A DNA stretch of 16,431 nucleotides from an uncultured Clostridia bacterium. Lineage in GTDB: Bacteria; Bacillota; Clostridia; Oscillospirales; Acutalibacteraceae. Made by a program: the position numbers and the translations under genes. The stretch spans positions 1-16,431 of the forward strand of contig CAMYWU010000008.1 in NCBI GenBank assembly GCA_947302895.1, read 5' to 3'. Under the pieces are notes generated by a model. That model made no database searches. It was not told the origin of the DNA and saw nothing but the letters and a program-made list of their open reading frames with translations. This document shows, one piece after another, positions 1 through 6,881 of the stretch. The stretch's first letter is position 1; each line of letters begins with the position of its first letter.

Positions 1-1
1 G

Positions 2-94
2 GTTGGCGACATTGGAGTGAAGGTCAACTTCGGTAACGGTAAAAGCTTTTCGGACAGCATTATGGATGTCGTAATGAACCCGAATTGTCACTAA
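2..94 (+). CDS. C-terminal end of an unknown small protein (5' end outside window)
   Basis: The frame opening at base 2 runs 30 codons to a TAA at 92-94 and enters from outside the window. The visible residues read like a compact beta-rich tail (VGDIGVKVNFGNGKSF near the start, then an Asp/Met-rich end). I do not recognise the family. Large serine recombinases of Tn4451-type elements often follow a very small element-encoded ORF, and this fragment sits in that place, 109 nt before the recombinase start, so it is probably part of the same mobile element. The length is too short to exclude a chance open frame, but the clean open frame and the promoter directly after its stop support a real gene end. 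Confidence 0.45.
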   Translation, partial: VGDIGVKVNFGNGKSFSDSIMDVVMNPNCH

Positions 95-107
95 CAGAAA
101 TTACTAA

Positions 108-136
108 TTGAATTTGTGATGGTGGTGTGCTATAAT
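108..136 (+). promoter_or_regulatory. Promoter of the serine recombinase gene
   Basis: TTGAAT at 108-113 is followed after 17 bp by TATAAT at 131-136. TGC immediately before the -10 makes it an extended -10 promoter. The predicted start of transcription is about 143, giving a leader of about 60 nt to the ATG at 204. Confidence 0.7.
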
Positions 137-166
137 TCATATGTAGATAGTTTTGCACCACCTTCA
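117..166. repeat. Inverted repeat spanning the recombinase promoter -10
   Basis: TGATGGTGGTG at 117-127 and CACCACCTTCA at 156-166 are inverted 11-bp arms with one mismatch, separated by 28 bp that hold the -10 box. The left arm lies upstream of the predicted transcript start, so this is more likely a DNA site (operator or recombinase-binding site) than an RNA hairpin. Its function is inferred only. Confidence 0.4.
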
Positions 167-203
167 TAAAAAAATAGTATCTATTTTTTATGGAGGTAGC
201 TTT

Positions 204-1886
204 ATGGCTAATAAGTATAATGAATTTTTAGAGCAACCTTCTCGTAACCAAAGCTGGAGGGTTGCTCTTTATATTAGACTTTCTAAAGAGGATAACGAAA
301 AAGGCGAGAGTTATTCCGTTACCTCGCAGAGAGAAATACTGCTCGAATATCTCAAAACGCATCCCGAATTTGAACTGTTTGATATCTATGTGGACGACGG
401 TTGGAGCGGTACGAATTTTGACCGACCCGATTTCAAGCGGATGATGGATGACGTTTATGAGGGCAAAGTCAACTGCATTATCGTTAAGGATTTATCCCGT
501 TTCGGACGAAACTACGCTGAAACGGCGAACTTTACAGAGAACATCTTTGTTCGTTTGAAGATTCGTTTTATCGCTTTGAATAACGCAATTGATTCCTTTA
601 GCGATGATATGAATTCGGCGACAAAATGTATCACTATGGGCGTTCAGAATGTTATTAACGAGAGCGTTGCTGCCACAACCTCGGTCAATATCAGAGGTAC
701 GCTGAACGTATCAAGGAAGCAGGGAAAATTTATCGGTTCCTTTGCTTGCTACGGGTATAAGAAAGACCCGACGGACAAGCACAAGCTGATTATTGATGAA
801 GAAGCCGCTGATGTTGTCAGAATGATTTACAAACTGTTCCTTGAAGGCAAAGGCATCCTCGGCATTGTAAAACAGCTGAATGCGCTCGGTATTCCGAATC
901 CTGCGGCATACAAAAAGCAGCAGGGCTTGAATTATAATCACACCTCGGGCGTGAATAATGACGGCTTATGGTGCGACCAAACGGTGCGCCGAATCCTCAA
1001 AAACGAGATGTATATCGGCAATATGGTACAGGGCAAAAACACCACAATCAGCTACAAGATTAAGCAGTGCAGACCCGTGCCGAAATCCGACTGGATTATT
1101 GTTGAGAATACGCACGAACCGATAATTGATAAGGATACTTTTTACAAGGTGCAGTCGCTTTTCAAGATGGATAGCTTTGTGAGAAAATCGCTCTTAACGG
1201 ACAATGTGGATTTGTTTTCGGGCTTGATAAAATGCGCCGATTGCGGACGAGCAATGAGCAAGAAAACCAACACGTTTGATTACGGCACTTACAGCTATTA
1301 TCGTTGTGTTACGAATAATAAAAAGGGTATGTGCTTTACTCACTCAATCCGCATTGATAAGCTTGAGCAGGCGGTGCTCTACACCATTAAGGCGATGATA
1401 AAAACGGCGCTTGAATTGGAAGCATTCTTGATGGAGGTTGAAGAACGGGCGAAAAACAATCCCGAAACCGATATCATTCAGCGTACGATTGATAAAAAGA
1501 CGGAGGAGATTGAACGGTACAAAAAGATGTCGCTCAGTCTTTATCCAGACTGGAAATCGGGTGCCATCACGAAAGAGGAATACACGCAGCTTAAAGAGAA
1601 TATTGCCGAGAAAATCAGGGAACTTGACGGAATGGTTGCCGAACTGAAAAAGCAAAGGGGCAATCCCGAAAACAAGAACCCGAAGCAAAACGAATTTATC
1701 AATCATTTCTTGCAATATGCCACGATTGATAAACTTACAAGACCGATTGTGGTGGAACTGATTGATTCAATCCTCGTTCATGGCAACGGTAATATTACCA
1801 TCAATTTCAAATTCAAAGACGCTTACGAAGAAGCCATTGAATATATTGACGAAGTAAAACGCCGTTTGCTTGCTGAAATAGCATAA
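204..1886 (+). CDS. Large serine recombinase (TnpX/TndX type)
   Basis: Site-specific DNA recombinase of the large serine family, which excises and integrates Tn4451-like or conjugative elements through a 5'-phosphoserine DNA linkage. In the 560-aa product the resolvase domain spans about residues 19-165, with YIRLS (Arg25, catalytic Ser27) and DLSRFGRN (98-103, conserved Arg99/Arg102). A recombinase domain follows (about 190-320). A zinc ribbon starts at CADC (Cys344/347) with Cys368 and Cys377, then a coiled coil (about 410-500) and a DUF4368-like C-terminus. The ATG at 204 is chosen because GGAGGT at 192-197 sits 6 nt upstream; an in-frame start at 153 has no SD. Length is normal and no key residue is missing. 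It has its own promoter and a terminator just after the stop. Such genes usually lie at one end of their element, so an element boundary is expected nearby. Confidence 0.93.
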   Translation: MANKYNEFLEQPSRNQSWRVALYIRLSKEDNEKGESYSVTSQREILLEYLKTHPEFELFDIYVDDGWSGTNFDRPDFKRMMDDVYEGKVNCIIVKDLSRFGRNYAETANFTENIFVRLKIRFIALNNAIDSFSDDMNSATKCITMGVQNVINESVAATTSVNIRGTLNVSRKQGKFIGSFACYGYKKDPTDKHKLIIDEEAADVVRMIYKLFLEGKGILGIVKQLNALGIPNPAAYKKQQGLNYNHTSGVNNDGLWCDQTVRRILKNEMYIGNMVQGKNTTISYKIKQCRPVPKSDWIIVENTHEPIIDKDTFYKVQSLFKMDSFVRKSLLTDNVDLFSGLIKCADCGRAMSKKTNTFDYGTYSYYRCVTNNKKGMCFTHSIRIDKLEQAVLYTIKAMIKTALELEAFLMEVEERAKNNPETDIIQRTIDKKTEEIERYKKMSLSLYPDWKSGAITKEEYTQLKENIAEKIRELDGMVAELKKQRGNPENKNPKQNEFINHFLQYATIDKLTRPIVVELIDSILVHGNGNITINFKFKDAYEEAIEYIDEVKRRLLAEIA

Positions 1887-1890
1887 CTAA

Positions 1891-1930
1891 AGCCGATAGG
1901 ATAGCTTGATGTTATCCTATCGGCTAATTT
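1891..1930 (+). terminator. Rho-independent terminator after the recombinase gene
   Basis: AGCCGATAGGATA (1891-1903) pairs perfectly with TATCCTATCGGCT (1913-1925) across a 9-nt loop, followed by AATTTTTATT. It starts 4 nt after the recombinase stop codon. Confidence 0.85.
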
Positions 1931-1970
1931 TTATTAATAATAAGCATTGAATTAATTGAAAAAATATATT

Positions 1971-2031
1971 AATATATGCTTGGGGCATATATTGATTTGT
2001 ACTTTAAAAAATATATGCTATTTGTATATGC
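1971..2031. promoter_or_regulatory. Cluster of ATATATGC motifs in the promoter region of the HTH/ankyrin-like gene
   Basis: AATATATGC (1971-1979) and GCATATATT (1985-1993) form a perfect 9-bp inverted repeat around TTGGG. Two further same-orientation copies follow: ATATATGC at 2011-2018 and GTATATGC at 2024-2031. TTGATTTG (1992-1999) is also inverted against CAAATCAA (2031-2038). A possible weak promoter, TTGATT (1992-1997) with TATGCT (2014-2019), is embedded in the cluster. The arrangement suits binding of a repressor such as the HTH protein encoded just downstream. A recombinase-binding or element-end role is the alternative. Confidence 0.4.
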
Positions 2032-2090
2032 AAATCAATGATGGACTATTTATGATATCGATGATATCGTTATGTCATGAGGTGATAATT

Positions 2091-3422
2091 ATGTTTAGAC
2101 TTACAAATGACAAAGAAATTGGTAAGTATATTGGTGGCTTGATTAATCAAAAAGGAATATCAGGCAGAGAATTTTGCAGAAGATATTTAAAGCTTCAGCA
2201 CCCGGAGCTTTCAGATGAAGCAAGAGCAGATATGGTTGACAATTTGAACAACCGACTCACTCAAATAAAAAAGGGAAATAAAGCTATTCAGGTGTACGAT
2301 TTGCCGATTTTCTGTGAATTGTTAGATGCATCTTGCGAACAAATATTAAGTGCAGGCAAGAACTTTATCCCAACAAGTGCTCATCTTACAAATTATGATG
2401 TTGCCTTCAGCAGAGACAAAGAAGTTTGGGATAGTTATATTGCAAGAGATGATAAACTGATTCTTAATGCTGACGAATATAATAAAACAGTTATTGATTA
2501 TGCTCTTGAATTCAAGAACTATCCTTTTCTTAAGTATTTAATGGATAATGATTATATTTGGTTTGTTCAGGATGACAGAAAGCAATTTGCTTATACATTT
2601 GGAGCGGGAACAAGTATTGCAAGAAGAGAACCCGGATATGTTGATATCCTTGAAGTCCATCTGAAAACTAAAGGGAAAGATTCTTTACGCCGAAAAATGA
2701 TTTCTCTTGCCATTGAGAATAACGATTTTGATATGCTGACAACGCTTAAGGCTCGAGAAATACCTATGCTGTATAATCCGGATTATATTACTTTTCAGCC
2801 AGTAGAGTTTGAAAGCTATTATGATGAAGACCTTATCAATCATGTTGTTAATTCTAATCAAAAAGTGATTACTTATTTTACGCAAGAGTTTGATATTGAA
2901 GACAGATTCGGAACAACGAATTCGTTTATGTTTCCATTTATGAGCGAACTGGTAGATAAACTGGTTGAATCAAAAAACAAGTATGTAGATAATGTTTTGC
3001 GCAGGTGCATAAAGCATAACAAAAAAGCTTGCGATGATATTGTGCACTCTTTTCGCAAAGCGCAGGAATACTATGCCAAGGATTCATTTATGGGCAAATA
3101 CCAACTTCAAATGATGATTTCGCAGTATTTAGATTACTTTGATTATGCAAATGCAATCAGTTTTAGAAACCTGACAAAAGAAGATAAAGGTGTATTTACA
3201 AATATTGTGCATATAAAAGCAAAAACAAAAGACGAAGAAATAAATGAATTAATCAGCGAAGTTAACCGATATTTTGATTTCGTTGTTGGGTTAAAGGAAC
3301 GAGTTACCGACAAAATGTTAAAAGAAATAGATCCGGAACAGGATTTCTTTAAACTAACAGATGAATTTGTTCTTGAAAACGGTATTGGAGATTTAACTAT
3401 TGATTATGTGGATGGTGATTAA
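2091..3422 (+). CDS. HTH protein with ankyrin-like helical repeats, unknown function
   Basis: The 443-aa product begins with an XRE-like helical DNA-binding region (about residues 5-75, including GISGREFCRRYL and LNNRLTQIKKG). A long helical body follows with ankyrin-like pairs, for example NKTVIDYALEFKNYPFLKYL and MISLAIENNDFDMLTTLK, and an acidic C-terminus. There is no signal peptide or membrane segment, so it is probably cytoplasmic. ATG 2091 is chosen because GAGGTGA at 2079-2085 lies 5 nt upstream; an in-frame TTG at 1956 has no SD and would add an unlikely hydrophobic tail. A 55-codon gene begins 2 nt after its stop, which suggests translational coupling. The gene is more AT-rich than sbcCD or the right-hand operon, consistent with acquisition. 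I do not know its function; a regulator or sensor with a small partner protein is an inference. Confidence 0.75.
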   Translation: MFRLTNDKEIGKYIGGLINQKGISGREFCRRYLKLQHPELSDEARADMVDNLNNRLTQIKKGNKAIQVYDLPIFCELLDASCEQILSAGKNFIPTSAHLTNYDVAFSRDKEVWDSYIARDDKLILNADEYNKTVIDYALEFKNYPFLKYLMDNDYIWFVQDDRKQFAYTFGAGTSIARREPGYVDILEVHLKTKGKDSLRRKMISLAIENNDFDMLTTLKAREIPMLYNPDYITFQPVEFESYYDEDLINHVVNSNQKVITYFTQEFDIEDRFGTTNSFMFPFMSELVDKLVESKNKYVDNVLRRCIKHNKKACDDIVHSFRKAQEYYAKDSFMGKYQLQMMISQYLDYFDYANAISFRNLTKEDKGVFTNIVHIKAKTKDEEINELISEVNRYFDFVVGLKERVTDKMLKEIDPEQDFFKLTDEFVLENGIGDLTIDYVDGD

Positions 3423-3424
3423 TT

Positions 3425-3592
3425 ATGGGTTGGTTATTTGATTTTGATGATGGCGATATGGCAATGAAAATGTCTGATGATATGGCGATGGATTCAGATG
3501 GAAATATGATGCTACGTATGGGCGATAATATGGCTATGGATATGGATTCGGGTGAATTACATATTACATCGTCATGGGATGACGAGGATTAA
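3425..3592 (+). CDS. Small Met/Asp-rich repeat protein (55 aa)
   Basis: The 55 codons start at ATG 3425, 2 nt after the stop of the HTH/ankyrin-like gene, with a weak SD-like GGTGA at 3414-3418 inside that gene. The product has 12 Met and 14 Asp, an N-terminal MGWLFDFDDGD, and two imperfect repeats of about 14 residues: MKMSDDMAMDSDGN (14-27) and LRMGDNMAMDMDSG (30-43), 8 of 14 identical. It ends with a Trp-Asp-Asp-Glu-Asp tail. Alternating Met and Asp/Asn with DGN and DSG turns suggests short beta hairpins. I know no family for it. The tight coupling, internal repeat and balanced start and stop make a random frame unlikely. Ideas such as metal binding through Met/Asp, or acting as an acidic partner or DNA mimic of the HTH protein, are speculation. 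Confidence 0.6.
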   Translation: MGWLFDFDDGDMAMKMSDDMAMDSDGNMMLRMGDNMAMDMDSGELHITSSWDDED

Positions 3593-3600
3593 AAATCGTA

Positions 3601-3654
3601 TTCCCTTAATTACTTTGACTTTCCCTTAAAATGTGCTATATTTCAAGGGAAAGT
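3601..3654 (+). promoter_or_regulatory. TipAS gene promoter with multi-site TTCCCTT/AAGGGAA operator
   Basis: TTGACT at 3615-3620, a 16-bp spacer and TATATT at 3637-3642 preceded by TGC form an extended -10 promoter. TTCCCTTAA occurs at 3601-3609 and again at 3621-3629, exactly 20 bp apart. ACTTTCCCTT (3618-3627) is a perfect 10-bp inverted match to AAGGGAAAGT (3645-3654) across the -10. The three half-sites bracket both promoter boxes, which suggests a repressor or activator site. Confidence 0.6.
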
Positions 3655-3672
3655 TTTGAGAGGTAACAAAAA

Positions 3673-4038
3673 ATGGATATTAAAAATGAAGTAAAAGAAC
3701 GCTGGGGCAATACCGAAGCGTATGCAGAGTTTAGCGCAAAAACAAAGGGCTATTCAAAAGAGCGCTTTGCAGACATTAACGCTGGACTTGAAGATATCTT
3801 CCGTAATTTTGCAGAGCTGATAAAAAGCGGCGCAGAGCCAGGTGCAGACGAAGCGCAAGCGCTTGTCAAAAAGCTGCAGGTCTATATTACCGAAAACTAC
3901 TACACTTGCACTGATGAAATCCTTACGGGTCTCGGACAGATGTATTTAGCCGATGAACGCTTCAAAAACAATATTGATAAATACGCTGACTGCACAGCTG
4001 AATTTGTCAGCAAAGCAATTTCAATTTATACCAAATAA
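3673..4038 (+). CDS. Stand-alone TipAS antibiotic-recognition domain protein
   Basis: The 121-aa product matches the TipAS ligand-binding domain, the all-helical globin-like module that in TipA-type MerR regulators captures thiopeptide antibiotics and other ligands. The opening VKERWGNTEAYAEFSAKT and the helical pattern through GLGQMYLADERFKNNIDKY are typical. Unlike TipAL, no MerR DNA-binding domain precedes it, so it would act as a free ligand-binding protein like the short TipAS form. ATG 3673 has GAGAGG at 3658-3663. It has its own promoter with an elaborate operator and ends at a strong terminator, so it is monocistronic. A decayed copy of the same N-terminus lies at 13594-13665 in this window. 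The ligand cannot be told from sequence alone. Confidence 0.85.
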   Translation: MDIKNEVKERWGNTEAYAEFSAKTKGYSKERFADINAGLEDIFRNFAELIKSGAEPGADEAQALVKKLQVYITENYYTCTDEILTGLGQMYLADERFKNNIDKYADCTAEFVSKAISIYTK

Positions 4039-4044
4039 CAAAAC

Positions 4045-4074
4045 GCTCCCCTTGAAGAATCAAGGGGAGCTTTA
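4045..4074. terminator. Bidirectional terminator between the TipAS gene and sbcC
   Basis: GCTCCCCTTGA (4045-4055) pairs perfectly with TCAAGGGGAGC (4060-4070) around AGAA. T-rich sequence follows on the plus strand, and GTTTTG follows on the minus strand (reading 4045 downwards), so it can serve both convergent units. Confidence 0.85.
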
Positions 4075-4084
4075 TGTTTATTGT

Positions 4085-4113
4085 ATTATGCAGCAACAAT
4101 TATTGCGCATAAT
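4085..4113. other. Second hairpin in the TipAS/sbcC convergent gap
   Basis: ATTATGC (4085-4091) pairs with GCATAAT (4107-4113), and inside it GCAA (4093-4096) pairs with TTGC (4103-4106), leaving one bulged A. It lies 10 nt beyond the sbcC stop. It lacks a T tract on either strand, so it may protect or process the sbcC mRNA 3' end rather than terminate. Confidence 0.35.
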
Positions 4114-4122
4114 CAATAGAAA

Positions 4123-4815
4123 CTAATTTATCATAATCATTGCTTTGCTGCCAATATCATCATTAAAATGATTTTTAGTTATAACAATTTGTTTATCAAT
4201 TTTTTCTTTTAGATTATCAATATGCGAAATAATACCGACAAGCCTGTTTTCACCAGACATCTTGACTAACACTCTGAGGGCTGCCTCCTGTGCGGGTCCG
4301 TCGAGAGAGCCGAAGCCTTCATCAATAAACATTGTGTCAAGCTGTATGCCACCTGCGGACGACTGGATTTCGTCTGATAAACCAAGCGCAAGCGCAAGCG
4401 ACGCCTTGAAGGATTCACCGCCCGACAGAGAGCTTACGCTCCTCGTTGAGCCGTTATAATGGTCAATAACATCAAGGTCAAGCCCTGTCTGGCTCCTGTT
4501 CTGCCCTGCTTCTATGCGGCGCATAAGCTCGTACTGACCGTTTGACATAATCAAAAGACGGGTGTTTGCTCTTTCGATAATTCTGTCAAAATACATCATC
4601 TGGACATAGGTTTCAAGCTGTATTTTTTCTTTTCTTGAAACGTTTCCGTTAACGGTGTTTGAAAGCGCATTGAGCCAGGTGTATTTCTTTTCGATTTCTA
4701 TTAAGTTTTCTGATTGAGCTTTGATGCTTTCTAATAATTGCTCGTTGTTGTCAATTCTTGAATTGATTTCCTTAAGCTGATTTTTCAGAGAATCTTTGTT
4801 GTTCTCTGAAGCTTT
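4123..4815 (-). pseudogene. sbcC: sbcC C-terminal part, out of frame with the N-terminal part
   Basis: This is the C-terminal ATPase half of the SbcC nuclease subunit. It carries the ABC signature SLSGGE and Walker B DTMFIDEGFGSLD, followed by the expected D-loop and a His-containing switch region (IISHID). The frame is open on the minus strand from about 4815 to TAG at 4123, while the N-terminal part stops at 4785 in another frame. The first ATG in this frame is only at 4599 and lies inside the domain, so independent translation would give 158 aa missing the distal coiled coil. Joining the two parts needs one extra base between 4786 and 4815 (AGAAC read as AGAAAC would do) and yields about 919 aa, close to a normal SbcC. 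A real mutation or a sequencing/assembly error is equally possible. Confidence 0.85.
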
Positions 4816-6881
4816 TCAACATCAAGCTCAACAAAATCCTTCATTGATTCTTCAAAGCCTTTTTGCTTGCCCTGAAATTCAGTCAACATTCTGTTTGCGT
4901 CGTCAAGCGCTTTTTTAGCGGATTTCAAAGCGTTTTCGTAAGCTTCCAAATTACGCTTAAGTTCATTTTTCTTTTCTGCAGCCTTGCTTTTGCTTTCAAA
5001 TCCAAGCTCTTGTTTCAACTTGTCAACCTGCTTCGCTTTTTCAGTAACAGAAGCTTCAAGCGTAGCAATAGCAGTCTTTAATTCCAAAGCCTCTTTTTCA
5101 AGGCTCTTGACGCTTTCTTCAAGAACAGGAAGCTCTTTTTCAATGGACTGCTTTTCTTTGTTGTTTGCTTCTTCTACTTTAAGCTTTTCTTCGGTTTCGG
5201 CTTTTTGGCTCTTTGTTTGAGTTTTAAGGTCAGACGCTAAATCGCCGAGCTTGTCAAATTCAAAGCTGTCAAAAAGCTTGCCTGCGCGTTCATCAGTATC
5301 TTTCTTCAGTGCTTCCGCTTCCGCCTTAAGCTTTGCCGCCTCGTTTGACAGTGCGGCTGCATTATCGGACGCTTTTTCCGATTTTTCCTTAGCCTGCTTA
5401 ACGTCGCTTTCGGTCGGTGCGTTTTCCGACAGCGTTGCAGGTGACGGGTGTTCTTTAGAGCCGCAAACGGGACAAGGACTGCCGGCTGATAACTGTCCTG
5501 CTAATATTCCTGCCTGCTCTGCCAGAAATGCCGAATTCATTTTGCTGTAAATCGCGTTAGCTTCGTTAGCAGCTTCTAAAGCATTTTCAACGGATTCCTG
5601 TTTGTCAAAGAGCAGCTTTTCTTTTTGACGACAGTCTGAAAGCCTGCCTTCAAGCGCTCGAATATCGGCTATTTTACCATCAAGCTTATCCGCTTCGCCC
5701 TTAAGCTTTTCAATGTTCGCGCCTGCGTCCTTCAGCTCTTCGGCGCGTTTTTTCTTTTTCTCAAGTTCATTGAAAGATTTTTCCAACGTTTCATTGGTTT
5801 TCTTTAACGCTTCTTTTTTGTCATCTTTTTTGGCAATTAACTCCTTGAGCTCCTTGATTTCGCTGTCAAGCTCGTCAAATTTTGGGAGCGACGCTTCAAG
5901 AAGATTGATTTCCTTTGAAAGCTTGTCGCGTTCGGGATTTTTCGCTTCCTCTGCGCTGTGCTTTGACTTGGCTTCTTCAACAGCTTTCTTCTGTTCTTCA
6001 ATAAGAAGCTTGTTGTTTTCGTAATCTTTCTTCGTCTGCTCCTGCTTGTCGTAAAGCTCAAGAGAGGTTTGGATTTTTGATAACTCCTTTTCCGCTTTAC
6101 TAAAGCTGTCTGTTACCGATTTCAGAACTTTTTTATCTGCTTCAATTATGTCCGAAACAAGCTTTATTTCCTCCTCGGTAAGCATATTGCCAGCCTTTGC
6201 AGAGTCCAAATCAAATTTAAGCACATCGCTTTCACTGCACCTTACGGAATCAACATACTGCTGAATGCTCTTTTTGGCATCCTCCATCAACCCGTATGTG
6301 TCGAGCGAATCCCGCCTGATTGCCTCCTGCAGATTTTTATAAGGACTTGTTTTGAAAATCTGACGAAAGATTTCAACCCTTGTTTTTGTGTCTGCGTCAA
6401 GCAGCTTTCTGAAATCGCCCTGTGCAATCATTGCGATTTGCGTAAACTGATTTCTTGTAACACCTAAAAGCGCCTCTATTTCTTTGGTAACGGCGTTTGT
6501 TTTGCCGACGGTTCTTCCGTCGGACATAATAAGCTCTGCGTCGGCTGTTTCCTTTGTTTCGCCGTCGCCGCTCTTTTTTGGACGCATATATTCGGGCTTT
6601 CTTTTCACCCTGTATTCTTTTTGGCAATACTCAAAAACAAGCTCGACAAAAGTCGGCGTTTCGGGATTTGCATATTTTGAGCGGAAGGTGTTTGACTTTC
6701 GGACATCGCCGCTTGCCTCGCCGAAAAGCGCAAAGGTGATTGCGTCAAAAATAGTAGTTTTGCCCGCGCCTGTGTCGCCCGTGATAAGATAAAGACCGCT
6801 TTTGCCGAGCGAATCCATATCAAGCACGGTTTTATCCGCATACGGTCCGAATGCGGACATTGTCAGTTTTATCGGTCTCAT
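4785..6881 (-). CDS. sbcC: SbcC exonuclease subunit, N-terminal part (frameshifted)
   Basis: SbcC is the SMC/Rad50-like ATPase of the SbcCD complex, which cleaves hairpins and processes double-strand ends in the cytoplasm. Of the 698 residues read, Walker A GDTGAGKTT is at 35-43, a Q-loop AQGDF near 154, and long coiled coils span about 190-460 and 490-690. They flank a zinc hook CPVC (Cys470/Cys473). The start ATG overlaps the sbcD stop (ATGA, 6881-6878), showing translational coupling. The frame ends in LQRTTKIL and a TGA at 4787-4785, about 220 residues short; the missing signature and Walker B parts are encoded downstream in another frame (4123-4815). The sequence at the break has no convincing slippery heptamer, so programmed frameshifting is unlikely. 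If the break is real, this product lacks ATPase function. Confidence 0.93.
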   Translation of the reverse strand: MRPIKLTMSAFGPYADKTVLDMDSLGKSGLYLITGDTGAGKTTIFDAITFALFGEASGDVRKSNTFRSKYANPETPTFVELVFEYCQKEYRVKRKPEYMRPKKSGDGETKETADAELIMSDGRTVGKTNAVTKEIEALLGVTRNQFTQIAMIAQGDFRKLLDADTKTRVEIFRQIFKTSPYKNLQEAIRRDSLDTYGLMEDAKKSIQQYVDSVRCSESDVLKFDLDSAKAGNMLTEEEIKLVSDIIEADKKVLKSVTDSFSKAEKELSKIQTSLELYDKQEQTKKDYENNKLLIEEQKKAVEEAKSKHSAEEAKNPERDKLSKEINLLEASLPKFDELDSEIKELKELIAKKDDKKEALKKTNETLEKSFNELEKKKKRAEELKDAGANIEKLKGEADKLDGKIADIRALEGRLSDCRQKEKLLFDKQESVENALEAANEANAIYSKMNSAFLAEQAGILAGQLSAGSPCPVCGSKEHPSPATLSENAPTESDVKQAKEKSEKASDNAAALSNEAAKLKAEAEALKKDTDERAGKLFDSFEFDKLGDLASDLKTQTKSQKAETEEKLKVEEANNKEKQSIEKELPVLEESVKSLEKEALELKTAIATLEASVTEKAKQVDKLKQELGFESKSKAAEKKNELKRNLEAYENALKSAKKALDDANRMLTEFQGKQKGFEESMKDFVELDVEKLQRTTKIL

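Noticed and set aside
1344..1715. Minus-strand frame inside the recombinase gene
   Set aside because: Fully covered by a well-supported gene on the other strand and without promoter, SD or recognisable domain.
1956..2090. N-terminal extension of the HTH/ankyrin-like protein from TTG 1956
   Set aside because: No SD before 1956; the stretch contains the inverted-repeat cluster and would encode an unlikely Cys/Ile-rich tail. ATG 2091 has a clear GAGGTGA.
4785..4818. Programmed ribosomal frameshift in sbcC
   Set aside because: No X-XXY-YYZ heptamer or downstream structure was visible in the overlap, and SbcC is not known to use one; mutation or sequencing error is simpler.
5251..5550. Plus-strand Ser/Ala-rich reading frames opposite sbcC
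   Set aside because: They are antisense shadows of the Glu/Lys-rich coiled coil, with low-complexity Ser/Phe content and no SD or family match.
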